Shown piece by piece: positions 1 to 11,572 of a stretch of 43,951 bases of DNA. Numbering within the stretch: position 1 is the first letter of the stretch; every line of letters starts with the position of its first letter. The notes under the pieces are model-generated. The model was given only the letters and a program-made list of their open reading frames with translations. It had not been told where the DNA came from and ran no database searches. Made by a program: the position numbers and the translations under genes. Source of the stretch: Terriglobales bacterium (GTDB taxonomy: Bacteria > Acidobacteriota > Terriglobia > Terriglobales > Acidobacteriaceae); assembly GCA_015655195.1 (NCBI GenBank), contig JAATFM010000255.1, positions 1-43,951 on the forward strand, given 5' to 3'.

Positions 1-1115
1 GCCTTGTCGAAGTCGATCACGCCGTCAAAGGCCCCGCTGCGGATAAAGTCATTGGCCTTTTCGCGTATCTGCTCTCCAACCTCGGTTGCGTAGCCGGCGC
101 CAACGTATGGCGTCAGCGTTGCGCCCAAAATTTTGATTCCATGCGCGTGGGCGCGGACGATGAGCTGCTTGTAGCCCGCAATCAGGTCGTCGGCGGTGAT
201 GTTGTCGCCGGGATGCGAGGGATGGGCCAGTCGTCCAATGTCGTTGATGCCTTCCAGCACGATGACATAGCGCACATTGGGCTGCGCCAGTACGTCGCGG
301 TCAAAGCGAGCCAGCGCCGAGGGGCCTGTGCCGTCGTGCAGCACGCGGTTGCCGCCGATTCCCTCATCCAGCACGGCCAGGCCGGCGGTCTTCTTGTCTT
401 CATGCAGGCGCGCTGCCAGCACATCCGGCCAGCGGCGGTTTGCGTCCGTCGTGCTGCGTGCTCCGTCCGTGATGCTGTCGCCGTAGCAGACCACCGCGCC
501 TTTGGTGTCTGTTTCCACCTCTACTCCCTTGAGGAAAAGCCAGGAGTGATTGACGGCGGGCTTATCCGGATTCGCGGCCAGGCTCTCTGCCGTCAACTGG
601 TTTCCGGCTGCCTGAAAATCTGTTTCGAGCCCGGTGCCGTGATACGAGATTGTCTCGATCTGCTGTCCCGGAATAAAGAGCGTTACCGCCAGCATCGAGA
701 GCGGTTCCACCGGCATGGCAATCGGATCGCTCACGGCCAGAGCGCCCGGCGCAATTGTGATGCCCGGCTGGCCGCCAAAGGTAACAGGCTTCGCTGACCC
801 CGGTTTGAGCGAGCCATCCGGTGCCTTGCCCTCCTCCGTGCTCGTAGGCAAAGCCACCGAGGCGCCGCCGATCTTGAGGTCCGAGGCGCCGAATTCGTTG
901 GTGAGAACAAGGCGAATCGACGACCCGCCCAGCGAGAGATGCACGTACTGGCGCAGCGTGGTGTCGGCGGCAAAGTCGTTGTTTTTATTTGCCAGGGCAA
1001 AGGGAGCCGCAGCCCATGTTCCCACCCAGGCATCATGTTTGGCGGCGTGGGCCTGAAGTGCAGGCAGGAGCAGGACAACCAGCAGGGGCACAACAAGCGA
1101 GCGGCGAATTTGCAT
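1..1115 (-). CDS. SGNH/GDSL-family hydrolase, secreted (partial, C-terminus beyond left edge)
   Basis: This open frame is absent from the ORF track because it runs off the left edge. It starts at ATG 1115, preceded by AAAGGA. The N-terminus (MQIRRSLVVPLLVVLLLPALQ) is a signal peptide ending near AHA. An N-terminal beta-rich region of about 170 residues precedes the SGNH catalytic part. Block I is seen as YGDSITDG (nucleophile Ser), block II as GIGGNRVL, and block III as EGINDIG (Gly-x-Asn-Asp variant). The block V Asp-x-x-His should lie beyond the edge. Such proteins are esterases, lipases or carbohydrate esterases acting in the periplasm or outside the cell; the substrate cannot be told from sequence. 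It is transcribed away from flgM. Confidence 0.88.
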   Translation of the reverse strand, partial: MQIRRSLVVPLLVVLLLPALQAHAAKHDAWVGTWAAAPFALANKNNDFAADTTLRQYVHLSLGGSSIRLVLTNEFGASDLKIGGASVALPTSTEEGKAPDGSLKPGSAKPVTFGGQPGITIAPGALAVSDPIAMPVEPLSMLAVTLFIPGQQIETISYHGTGLETDFQAAGNQLTAESLAANPDKPAVNHSWLFLKGVEVETDTKGAVVCYGDSITDGARSTTDANRRWPDVLAARLHEDKKTAGLAVLDEGIGGNRVLHDGTGPSALARFDRDVLAQPNVRYVIVLEGINDIGRLAHPSHPGDNITADDLIAGYKQLIVRAHAHGIKILGATLTPYVGAGYATEVGEQIREKANDFIRSGAFDGVIDFDK

Positions 1116-1368
1116 GAAAAATCCTTTCGTCCAAAGAGTAGTGCAGGAGGCTCGGATTGTCTACGCGCCGTAACTTTAATTTTTTCTCTGCATTAGCGCC
1201 GTCAGTCTGCCGGAATGGGCTGTCAAAAGATGCTAGGCTGTGCCTGTGGCCCCTGCGCAGAATGTCCGTAAATCATCCACAAGTCGGCCTTAGTAATCTC
1301 TAATTTTGCACTCTGGTGCTGTGTTGAAGGGCCTTGCCGGGCCGATAGAAAGTGTGAGGAGAAACACC

Positions 1369-1668
1369 GTGGAAATACGGAATAACAATAACTTGAATGC
1401 CTGGAACCAGATTGAGAATGTGCCCGCCGCCGGACAGAGCGAGGCAGCGGCGCAGCGTGAGGCCGCGCCCGTGCAGGCGGCCTCCGCCACGGATCGGGCG
1501 ACGGTAAGCACCGCCGGTGCGGAGGTCGCGCAGTCCGCTTCCAGCTCCGAGGTGCGCTGGGAGAAGGTGTCGGCCATTCAGCAGGCCCTGGCAGATGGAA
1601 CCTACAACGTTCCTGCATCGGCCGTTGCCTCGAAGCTCGTCGATGCGATGCTGAGCCAGAAGTCGTAG
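1369..1668 (+). CDS. flgM: FlgM-like anti-sigma-28 factor
   Basis: A 99-residue protein whose C-terminal third (RWEKVSAIQQALADGTYNVP followed by ASAVASKLVDAML) matches the sigma28-binding segment of FlgM: a basic-KV-x-x-Ile-x-x-Ala-x-x-x-Gly-x-Tyr pattern, then a helix. The Ala/Ser-rich N-terminal half fits the disordered N-terminus of the family. I chose the GTG at 1369, seven bases after AGGAGA, rather than the ORF-track start at 1306, which adds residues unlike the family. FlgM holds FliA inactive until the flagellar hook is complete. No other flagellar gene is present here, so it is an isolated copy. A clear terminator follows the stop codon. Confidence 0.8.
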   Translation: MEIRNNNNLNAWNQIENVPAAGQSEAAAQREAAPVQAASATDRATVSTAGAEVAQSASSSEVRWEKVSAIQQALADGTYNVPASAVASKLVDAMLSQKS

Positions 1669-1685
1669 TAGCCGTTTTTTGCTCC

Positions 1686-1719
1686 GGCCCGTTTCTTTGC
1701 GAGACGGGCCTTTGTTTTT
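1686..1719 (+). terminator. Rho-independent terminator after flgM
   Basis: A 10-bp stem (GGCCCGTTTC / GAGACGGGCC, with one G-T pair) and a 5-base loop are followed by TTTGTTTTT. It lies 17 bases after the flgM stop. Confidence 0.85.
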
Positions 1720-1774
1720 GGCGGGTGGACTGGCGCACGCGGCGCAAAACCCGCTCCGTCGTATACTTCAATCC

Positions 1775-2362
1775 ATGATCGCCGTCGAGACCGAAGTGAA
1801 ATTCCGCATCGACGATGCAGAGTCGTTCTGCCGCCGGCTTGAGAGTGCCGGCTTTCGTTGCGAGACTCCGCGGGCTTTTGAGAGCAATACGCTCTATGAC
1901 ACGCCCGACCGCCAGATGCGCGCCCGCACCGAGATTGTCCGTATTCGCAGCTACGCCGGCCGCAATGTTCTGACGCACAAGCGCCCGCCGGAAGATGGTC
2001 CCGGAGAAGACCGCCACAAACGCCGCATCGAGACTGAAACCGAAGTGGCCGACGGCGCCGCGCTCGCCGAGGTCTTTCGCTCGCTCGGCCTCGCTCCCGC
2101 CTTTCGTTACGAGAAGTGGCGCAGTGAGTGGAGCGACGGGGAAGGGCACTGCGTGGTGGACGAAACCCCCATCGGCATCTTTGCCGAGTTGGAAGGGCCA
2201 CCGGAGTGGATTGACCGCACCGCATCGCGCCTCGGTGTCTCCGCGGCCGATTACATTACCGCCAGCTATGGTCGTCTCTTCGAGGAATGGCGCGTCGCGC
2301 ACAACTCCGCCGCCACGGACCTGACATTCGCGGCCGTGGAAGAGTCCGCTGCCGCCCGCTAG
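1775..2362 (+). CDS. CYTH-domain protein (class IV adenylate cyclase / triphosphatase-like)
   Basis: This 195-residue protein opens with the CYTH signature Glu-x-Glu-x-Lys (ETEVKF). It continues with alternating charged strands such as LYDTPDRQMRA, RIRSYAGRNVLTHKRP and ETETEV, which line the triphosphate tunnel, and ends with an EGP...ID segment typical of the CyaB branch. Family members hydrolyse or cyclise triphosphate substrates (ATP to cAMP, thiamine triphosphate or inorganic triphosphate) with divalent metal. Sequence alone cannot decide the substrate. I chose ATG 1775 because the motif begins at residue 5; the longer ORF (from 1679) runs through the flgM terminator. The stop abuts a dispersed repeat. 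Confidence 0.82.
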   Translation: MIAVETEVKFRIDDAESFCRRLESAGFRCETPRAFESNTLYDTPDRQMRARTEIVRIRSYAGRNVLTHKRPPEDGPGEDRHKRRIETETEVADGAALAEVFRSLGLAPAFRYEKWRSEWSDGEGHCVVDETPIGIFAELEGPPEWIDRTASRLGVSAADYITASYGRLFEEWRVAHNSAATDLTFAAVEESAAAR

Positions 2363-2443
2363 GATGACAGCGGGTGGGAAAGGTTCGTGCTATCCCACCC
2401 TGGCCGCAAAAATAAAGGCGCGGCCAGGGCGGGGCATCCGGCT
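2363..2443. repeat. Dispersed intergenic palindromic repeat, copy 1
   Basis: This copy begins GGATGACAGCGGGTGGGA and contains CTATCCCACCCTGGCCGC, an AAAAATAAAGGCG centre, and GCGGCCAGGGCGGGGCATCC. The two G/C-rich arms pair to a long hairpin. It fills the space between the CYTH gene and the end of secA. It shares its leader with the copy at 17832. Confidence 0.85.
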
Positions 2444-2452
2444 AGATCAGGT

Positions 2453-5497
<3,045 letters not shown>

Positions 5498-5622
5498 TGG
5501 ACTCTCCGTTTACCAAGGTAATTTGCGCGCCGGAAAGCGAATCGTGCAGTCGCAGGGCGAGGCTGGACTCACAGCTAGCAGCAGAGGCCGGCTCAAAATG
5601 CGCGGCTTGTGCTGCGTGCGCT

Positions 5623-6015
5623 TTAAGCGAAATATGTGGGCGGGGGACGCTGAAACAAGAAGGGAAGCGCAGGAGCCTGTGGCGCGCGGCAGAGAACTTC
5701 GCCAAAGCGCGAGAAAACAAGATTCAGCGGCGCCAGCAAGCCGATGAAGAGCACAGGCAGCATTGCCTGCCACACACCGGAGCCGGCAGACTGCATCTCG
5801 GCCCGCGTCTGTCTCGCAGACCAGCCATTCACCCGCTGCGGAGCGCCATGCCCGGCCAGCGTGCCAGCGTTGTGGTGCCCGGCGAGAAACTCAAGCACAG
5901 GATGCGCGTAGCTCGTTGAGCCTGCGATGCCCGCATCTGCGCGCGCTGCCGTGGCAACCGCCATCACGGCGACTGCCAGCAAGACCCACGCGCTTCTGTA
6001 TCGAGTTCCTGTCAT
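5623..6015 (-). CDS. Small secreted or membrane protein of unknown function
   Basis: From ATG 6015 the frame encodes 130 residues. It begins with a signal-peptide-like stretch (MTGTRYRSAWVLLAVAVMA, then an ATAARADA cleavage-like site). A His/Gly-rich middle (HPVLEFLAGHHNAG) is followed by a hydrophobic segment (AMLPVLFIGLLAPLNLVF, about residues 84-103) and a Pro/Phe-rich tail. An upstream ATG at 6042 would add nine residues; neither start has a good ribosome site. No family is recognised. It lies upstream of secA, separated by 125 bases, and downstream of the exporter on the same strand. Confidence 0.55.
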   Translation of the reverse strand: MTGTRYRSAWVLLAVAVMAVATAARADAGIAGSTSYAHPVLEFLAGHHNAGTLAGHGAPQRVNGWSARQTRAEMQSAGSGVWQAMLPVLFIGLLAPLNLVFSRFGEVLCRAPQAPALPFLFQRPPPTYFA

Positions 6016-6073
6016 GTTTGCGGGCCGCGCAGAAAGCGGCACATCTCATATTGTGCCACAACGGGCGTCGGCC

Positions 6074-7702
6074 TCAGTGCCCGCCGCCCGCTGGGCCGCC
6101 AATCCGGAACTTGCGCGTCAACAGCACCAGAGGCGCGGCCACCAGCGTCATCACGCCGATGACGTGAAAGCAGTCCATGAATGCCAACATGCGTGTCTGC
6201 GAGCCCAGCTCCCCATAGATCCGCGCATAAGCCGCGTTCAGCGCGTCGGCGTGCGAGTAGCCGTGCGTCTGTAGAAAAGCTGCTATCTGCCGCACCTGCT
6301 CCTGCACCCACTGCGAAGGCGCGGCCAGTGTGCCGCCGGTAACAGACTGGTGGAAGCTCTGTCGCCGCTCCGTTACCGTGTTCATAAACGCGATACCGAA
6401 GCTGCCGCCCCAGTTGCGGAAGAAGTTTGTCAGCGATGAGGCCTTGTTGTTCTCGCCCGGCTTCAGTTGCGAGTAGGCAATTACCGAGAGCGGCACAAAG
6501 AAGAACGCATATCCCAGCCCCTGCAATGCGCGCGCCCAGGCATAATGCGCGTAATCCGTTTCGAGCGTGAAGTGGCTGTAATGTAGAAACGAAAGTCCCA
6601 CCACGACGACCGCGCCGAAGAGCAGAATTCGCGGCGAGACAATCTTGCGCTGGACGAGCTGCGCGCCCACCGGGGCCAGCATCGTAATCACAAACGCGCC
6701 CGGCCCCAGCACCAGTCCTGCATCAATAGCGCGATAGCCGTAGAGCGATTGCAGAAGCTGTGGAATCATCGTCGTGGAGGCGAACAGCCCCACGCCGAAG
6801 ACGAAATAGAACAGGTTCGCCAGCGCAAAGTTGCGCGACTTGAGCAGCCGAAGCTCAATTACCGGATCCTTATGATGCAGCTCCCAGAAGACCGCCGTGC
6901 CGAGGCACGCAATGGCAATCACGAACATCCATGTGATGAAGCGCGAGCCGAACCAGTCATCGATCTGGCCGCGGTCGAGCAGCATCTCAAGCGCCGCCGA
7001 GCCGATGCCGACCAGTGCGATTCCAATTCCATCCACGCGCAGCTTTCCGTTCGCGTCGCGGACTCGCTTGCGCTCTTCCGCAAACTGCGGCGGGTCGTGT
7101 ACGAAGCGCCCCGTCAGGTACATCGAGAGAATGCCGATGGGAATGTTGATGAGAAAGACCCAGCGCCAGTTGTAGTTGTCGGTGATCCAGCCACCTAGCA
7201 CCGGGCCGATAGCCGGCGCGGTCACAATCGCAATCGTGTAGAGCGCAAAGGCCGAGGCGCGCTGCGCCGGCGGAAAGGTATCGACCAGAATCGCCTGCTC
7301 CACCGGCGCCAGTCCGCCGCCGCCAATACCTTGTAGAATGCGCGCCAGCAGCATGATTTCAAGGCTCGGCGCAATGCCGCATAAAAATGACGTCACCGTA
7401 AACAGCGCCACGCACAGCATGTAGTAGTTCTTGCGGCCCAGCACGCGCGAAAGCCATGCCGACATGGGAAGCACGACAGCATTGGCGACAAGATATGTGG
7501 TGAGAATCCACGTGACTTCGTCGTAGGAGCGCCCCAGCCCGCCGGCAATGTAGGGCAGCGAGACGTTGGCAATGGAGGTATCGAGCAACTCCATGAATGT
7601 TGCCAGCGTCACGGTCAGCGCGATGACCCACGGATTCACGACGGGCCGGGAAGATGCCCTGGACGGCGCTGCGGGGGAAGGTGCGGTAGCGGTGGCGGCC
7701 AT
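6074..7702 (-). CDS. DHA2-family (EmrB/QacA-type) MFS multidrug exporter
   Basis: A 542-residue, roughly 14-TM drug:H+ antiporter. The N-terminal helix carries the DHA2 signature (FMELLDTSIANVSLPYIAGG), followed by the loop 2-3 motif WLSRVLGRKNYY and a motif-C-like GPVLGGWITDNYNWRW. EmrB-type proteins often pair with an EmrA membrane-fusion protein, but none is next to this gene. I chose ATG 7702 because the longer ORF runs back through the operator region and the divergent tetR leader. Divergent transcription from the TetR gene and two operators between them indicate repression by that regulator, probably relieved by a drug-like ligand. Confidence 0.9.
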   Translation of the reverse strand: MAATATAPSPAAPSRASSRPVVNPWVIALTVTLATFMELLDTSIANVSLPYIAGGLGRSYDEVTWILTTYLVANAVVLPMSAWLSRVLGRKNYYMLCVALFTVTSFLCGIAPSLEIMLLARILQGIGGGGLAPVEQAILVDTFPPAQRASAFALYTIAIVTAPAIGPVLGGWITDNYNWRWVFLINIPIGILSMYLTGRFVHDPPQFAEERKRVRDANGKLRVDGIGIALVGIGSAALEMLLDRGQIDDWFGSRFITWMFVIAIACLGTAVFWELHHKDPVIELRLLKSRNFALANLFYFVFGVGLFASTTMIPQLLQSLYGYRAIDAGLVLGPGAFVITMLAPVGAQLVQRKIVSPRILLFGAVVVVGLSFLHYSHFTLETDYAHYAWARALQGLGYAFFFVPLSVIAYSQLKPGENNKASSLTNFFRNWGGSFGIAFMNTVTERRQSFHQSVTGGTLAAPSQWVQEQVRQIAAFLQTHGYSHADALNAAYARIYGELGSQTRMLAFMDCFHVIGVMTLVAAPLVLLTRKFRIGGPAGGGH

Positions 7703-7727
7703 TTGGAATCCATTGGTACTTGAAATA

Positions 7728-7745
7728 TGAGACCGAACGGTCGCA
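7728..7745. promoter_or_regulatory. TetR operator 1 (exporter-proximal)
   Basis: TGAGACCGAACGGTCGCA contains the perfect palindrome GACCG-NN-CGGTC at 7731-7742. It falls in the likely promoter of the minus-strand exporter (TTCATT, 17 bases, CATATT on that strand), so binding would block polymerase. Confidence 0.75.
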
Positions 7746-7787
7746 TAATGAATCAGATTCCTGTGCGGCGACTTGGATGCGGAAATT

Positions 7788-7805
7788 TGCGACCGGTCGG
7801 TCTCA
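7788..7805. promoter_or_regulatory. TetR operator 2 (tetR-proximal)
   Basis: TGCGACCGGTCGGTCTCA carries GACCG-NN-CGGTC at 7791-7802. Its reverse complement matches operator 1 at 17 of 18 bases; the two sites are 60 bases apart centre to centre. It lies just before the tetR ribosome site, which suggests autorepression. Confidence 0.75.
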
Positions 7806-7817
7806 CTCGGAGAGACA

Positions 7818-8420
7818 ATGGCAAGCAAGGGCGAAATCACGCGGCAGAAGATCGTCGCCGCGGCCGCGCCCCTCTTCAACCAGCGCGGCTATGAAGGCTG
7901 TTCGATGCACGATCTGATGGAAGCGACGGGCCTTGAAAAAGGCGGCATCTACCGGCATTTTTCAAGCAAAGAGGAACTGGCCGCCGAGGCCTTCCGCTAC
8001 GCGCTCAACAAGGCCGTCAAGCTGCGAACCGGCCATATCGACGGCGTGCATGGCTCGGTGGCGCTGCTGCGCTCGCTCATCAAGCGGTTTGTGGAAACCC
8101 GCTCCGGCCTGGCCGGAGGCTGTCCGCTGATGAACACCGCCATCGACGCGGACGACGGCAATCCCGAGCTGCGCCGGCTTGCGTGCGAGGGACTGCGCGA
8201 CTGGCAGACGCGCCTGGAAGCGATTGTGCGCCAGGGAATTCGCGCGGGCGAGATACGGAAGGGAACCGTGCCGCGCCGCGTGGCGAATACCATCATTGCC
8301 ACGCTTGAAGGCGCGCTGATGATTAGCCGGCTTGAGGGAACCCGTACTGCTCTCGAAGACGCCCGCGCAGCTCTTGGAGTTCTTCTCGACAGCATACAGA
8401 TCAATCAGTCCGCGAATTGA
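7818..8420 (+). CDS. TetR/AcrR-family repressor of the divergent exporter
   Basis: A 200-residue regulator starting at ATG 7818 after GGAGAG. The N-terminal HTH is clear (ITRQKIVAAAAPLFNQRGYE, then the recognition region GLEKGGIYRHFSSKEELAAE). The C-terminal ligand domain contains GGCPLMNTAIDADDGNPELR, a pattern shared with the LmrA/YxaF-like TetR subgroup. These proteins dimerise on palindromes and release DNA on binding small hydrophobic molecules. The two GACCGNNCGGTC sites in the shared intergenic region are its likely targets. The longer ORF start (7773) would place operator 2 inside the coding region. Confidence 0.92.
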   Translation: MASKGEITRQKIVAAAAPLFNQRGYEGCSMHDLMEATGLEKGGIYRHFSSKEELAAEAFRYALNKAVKLRTGHIDGVHGSVALLRSLIKRFVETRSGLAGGCPLMNTAIDADDGNPELRRLACEGLRDWQTRLEAIVRQGIRAGEIRKGTVPRRVANTIIATLEGALMISRLEGTRTALEDARAALGVLLDSIQINQSAN

Positions 8421-8702
8421 GCGACTGTCACGACACTCGGGCGCCTTTCTACAGGGCGCACCATTCCTCTTGGGCAACAGTTACTAAGCAATTCACTCCA
8501 GTTCCCGAATACTCCGCGCCGATTTTCATTCAAAAGTAATCTATCGCCCTCGACCCGACTTCCTGACGTGCGGTATAGTCATTGCAACCTTCGAGAAAGA
8601 TAAAAACAACAGTTCTCTATTGCTTGTATTGATTGCGGGAAGTATGCCCCATTTTTGCGTGTTTCAATTCTGCGGAAATCTACCGCAACAAAAGGGGTTA
8701 TT

Positions 8703-9213
8703 ATGAACATTACGGTCTTGTTTCTCCACCGCTCTAGGACTTGCCAGCTTCATTCTGGTGTTGCTATTCGCCCACCCTGCTGATGCTCAGAGTTTCTTAC
8801 CAGCAGCGCCAGCAGAGTGGGTCTATAATGCCATCCCGACGGTAGTCGGCCAGTACGGTCCTAACTTTGCCGGATTACCCAGCATCGTCGTTCCTGCGGT
8901 TTCTGGAGCACAGCATGTAGTCGATTGCGTATCCGTCTCTGTAGGTCTTACCAATCCCGCTGTCGCTTCTGGTTCGTACGTCATCCTTCAGCTTCAGGAT
9001 GGGGTAGCTGGATCAAAGCCTTTGATGCAATGGGCTTTCTTTCCGAGTGGGACAACTCCCCAAATCGTAAACCTTTGCGGACTCAGTGTAGTTGGGTCTG
9101 TTGGCAACGCCATGACTCTGGAATTTGTAGATGGAGCAAGTGGAGGCGAAACTTATAATAATACGACCACCACATACGCCTCATTGAATTTAGTTGGACA
9201 CGACGCGCAGTGA
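8703..9213 (+). pseudogene. Secreted protein gene with an apparent frameshift in the signal peptide
   Basis: ATG 8703 has a good ribosome site (AAAAGGGG), but its frame stops after about 26 codons. The long frame, entered at GTG 8758, encodes a plausible exported protein of about 145 mature residues. If that frame is read upstream without a start codon, it gives FSTALGLASFILVLLFAHPADAQS cut at the ADA/Q-like site, a textbook signal peptide lacking its start. The two frames are offset by one base between about 8715 and 8735, so a single indel (mutation or sequencing error) would restore MNITVLF joined to that hydrophobic core. The mature part is Gly/Ser/Val-rich and beta-like, with two Cys (VVDCVSVSV and VNLCGLSV). 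No family is recognised. Base composition is AT-richer than the neighbours. Confidence 0.6.
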
Positions 9214-9389
9214 AAGTTTTACGCGGGCACTCATCCTGCACCAAAGGACAAGCCACTAGCGTAAAAGCGTGACTACACAAATGTGGGGCTACATGGGTAA
9301 GTTTTTCGGGGAGGCTCTAGCTACTAGCTGGTCTCCCGCTCTCCCATATGTATGTTGTTGATGTAGTTCCTCCATAATTCCGTTTGCCC

Positions 9390-11411
9390 ATGAATTTCCC
9401 GGAGTTTGCACGAATGCAGTTTCAATATGGTGATCTGGCCTCTCCTGCTACTCTGGCGAAATTGTTTAAGGACGCCCTCACTCATCATCAGCAAGGTAGA
9501 TTGACAGAGGCCGAGGAGCTTTACCGCCAAATCTTAACGCGGGACTCACGACATGCCGACAGCCTTCATCTGCTGGGACTGATCCTTCACCAGACGAACC
9601 GTTCTGAACGCGCAGGTGAGCTGATTCGAAAGGCGATAAAAATCAATGGCACCAATGCTGTCTATCATTCCAATCTCGCCTTCATCCTCGCAGGACAAGG
9701 AGAGTTCCACGAAGCCAAAACCCTATACAAAAAAGCGTTGGTTCTCGATCCGAACAATGCAGAAGCGCACTATAAACTAGGCTGTCTCCTGCAACGTCAA
9801 GACAAGTTTGACGACGCCAAAGAACAGTACCTCCAGGCAGTCCACCTCAGACATGATTATGCTGAAGCGCACTGCAATCTTAGTGTGGTTCTTGATGTAC
9901 AGGGAGAAACGCAGAATGCCATTGTTCATATACAGCTGGCCTTGGCGTTGCAGCCTGACCTCGCTGAGGCACACTACAATCTCGGCAACTTTCTTAAAAA
10001 GGAGGGCAATGTACAGGAGGCAATTGCGCACTACAAGGCAGCAATACTTATCAAAGATGACTACATCAGTGCGATCTCCAATTTAGCCCTCCTGCTTCAT
10101 AAAATTGGTCAAACAGACGAAGCCATTGGCTATTTCAATCAAGCTCTGGTACTCGCTCCAAACAATCCCCAACTTCACCTAAATCTCGGCCTTACACTTT
10201 GTGCACTGGACCGACTTGAAGAGGGTGGTGCCCACCTGGAGCGTGCGGTGGCACTCAATCCAAAATCTGCTGAAGCGCATTACAATTATGGCTTCAACCT
10301 TTATTCCAGAGACAAACTAGAAGAGGCCGTACCTCACTATGAGGAGGCGTTGGCTTTAAATCCGGATTCCGCTGAAGCACATAATAACCTTGGCGTTACC
10401 CTTGATGCTCGCAACCTACCCGATACGGCAATCACTCACTATCAACGAGCACTGAAGATATCCCCTTCAACACCCGAAGCACGCTTCAACCTCGCAATGT
10501 CACAACTGCGTTCCGGAGATTTTGCGAACGGTTGGCAGAACTATGAGTCTCGCTGGACTTCTGAGAAGTCTCCATTAGTCAGACGTGACTTCCACCAACC
10601 TATGTGGTGCGGTGAGCCTCTGGACGGAGCGCGCATCCTTCTACATGCAGAGCAGGGGCTCGGCGACACCATCCAATTTCTACGCTATGTGCCTATGGTT
10701 CAGAGAGCCGGTGGATCTGTCGTTCTCGAGGTCCAAGGCCGACTTAAACGCCTTGCGAGCGAATTAGCTGAAGTTGCCGAGCTCATTGTCGTGGGCGATC
10801 CGCTCCCCACTTTCGAATATCATTGTCCACTCTTGAGTCTTCCCCTGGCATTTGGGACAAAGCTGAATAGCATTCCGAATCAAGTGCCTTACTTAACGCC
10901 TTCTGAAGACGCACGAATAGCGGCCTCTGCACTTGCCTGGCCATCAACGGGACTAAAAGTTGGATTAGTCTGGTCGGGCAAGCAGACCTTTCTTCGAGAT
11001 CGGTATCGCTACCGCTCAGTCTCTTTATCCCTTTTCGCACCACTGTTCGATCACAAAAATATTAGATTTTTTTCGCTGCAGCATGGGGAAAGCAGTGCCG
11101 AGCTGAATGTGTTTCCTGAGTTCATCACGGATCTTGCTCCGCATGTTTTCGATATGGCAGATACTGCAGCCCACATTGAGCGGCTTGATCTTGTCATTTC
11201 GGTCGACACTTCGGTTGCCCATCTCGCCGGTGCTCTTGGTATTCCAACGTGGACGCTTCTACCGTATGCCTCCGATTGGCGCTGGTTAGTCGAGGGCAGC
11301 AAAAGCTCTTGGTATCCAACTATGCGTCTATTCAGACAAAGCACACCCGGTGATTGGAATGCTGTCATTAGGGACATTTCTGAAGCTCTTGGGGGAAATC
11401 TGTGCAAATGA
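9390..11411 (+). CDS. Eleven-TPR protein with C-terminal glycosyltransferase-like domain
   Basis: Residues from about 25 to 395 form eleven consecutive 34-residue TPR units, most starting EAHYNLG-like and ending ALALNP-like. The C-terminal 270 residues contain LLHAEQGLGDTIQFLRY, KVGLVWSGK and LDLVISVDTSVAHLAGALG. The GLGDTIQF and DTSVAHLAGALG patterns recall GT-B enzymes of the ADP-heptose:LPS heptosyltransferase (GT9)/O-GlcNAc-transferase-like group, seen in many bacterial TPR proteins. The role is probably protein or envelope glycosylation, but the acceptor is unknown. The start is uncertain: TTG 9384, ATG 9390 or ATG 9414, the last with GGAG nine bases upstream. The gene is visibly AT-richer than its flanks, a possible sign of transfer. 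Confidence 0.87.
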   Translation: MNFPEFARMQFQYGDLASPATLAKLFKDALTHHQQGRLTEAEELYRQILTRDSRHADSLHLLGLILHQTNRSERAGELIRKAIKINGTNAVYHSNLAFILAGQGEFHEAKTLYKKALVLDPNNAEAHYKLGCLLQRQDKFDDAKEQYLQAVHLRHDYAEAHCNLSVVLDVQGETQNAIVHIQLALALQPDLAEAHYNLGNFLKKEGNVQEAIAHYKAAILIKDDYISAISNLALLLHKIGQTDEAIGYFNQALVLAPNNPQLHLNLGLTLCALDRLEEGGAHLERAVALNPKSAEAHYNYGFNLYSRDKLEEAVPHYEEALALNPDSAEAHNNLGVTLDARNLPDTAITHYQRALKISPSTPEARFNLAMSQLRSGDFANGWQNYESRWTSEKSPLVRRDFHQPMWCGEPLDGARILLHAEQGLGDTIQFLRYVPMVQRAGGSVVLEVQGRLKRLASELAEVAELIVVGDPLPTFEYHCPLLSLPLAFGTKLNSIPNQVPYLTPSEDARIAASALAWPSTGLKVGLVWSGKQTFLRDRYRYRSVSLSLFAPLFDHKNIRFFSLQHGESSAELNVFPEFITDLAPHVFDMADTAAHIERLDLVISVDTSVAHLAGALGIPTWTLLPYASDWRWLVEGSKSSWYPTMRLFRQSTPGDWNAVIRDISEALGGNLCK

Positions 11412-11492
11412 ACGTCCAGGCCACATCGGCCACCCCATTGTTAATAGCAATCTCAGAGGCAACTTTGAAATGATGGGCTTAGCAAAAGCCAG

Positions 11493-11572
11493 CGACAAAA
11501 ACAAAGGCGTCGCGAGAGCGGGGAACCCGGAGTAGTGGGTTGGTTTGCAGGGAAGCCATCCCACCCTAGCGC
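11493..11572. repeat. Dispersed intergenic palindromic repeat, copy 2 (rearranged)
   Basis: This copy carries the CAAAAACAAAGGCG centre and the GAGAGCGGGGAACCCGG arm, but the CATCCCACCCTAGC arm follows it instead of preceding it. The copy looks circularly permuted or made of two partial copies. The stop codon of tmk (11566-11568) lies inside the CCCACCCTAGC motif. Confidence 0.65.

Noticed and set aside
1223-2302. 359-codon minus-strand ORF
   Set aside because: Antisense to flgM and the CYTH gene, crosses the terminator, low-complexity translation.
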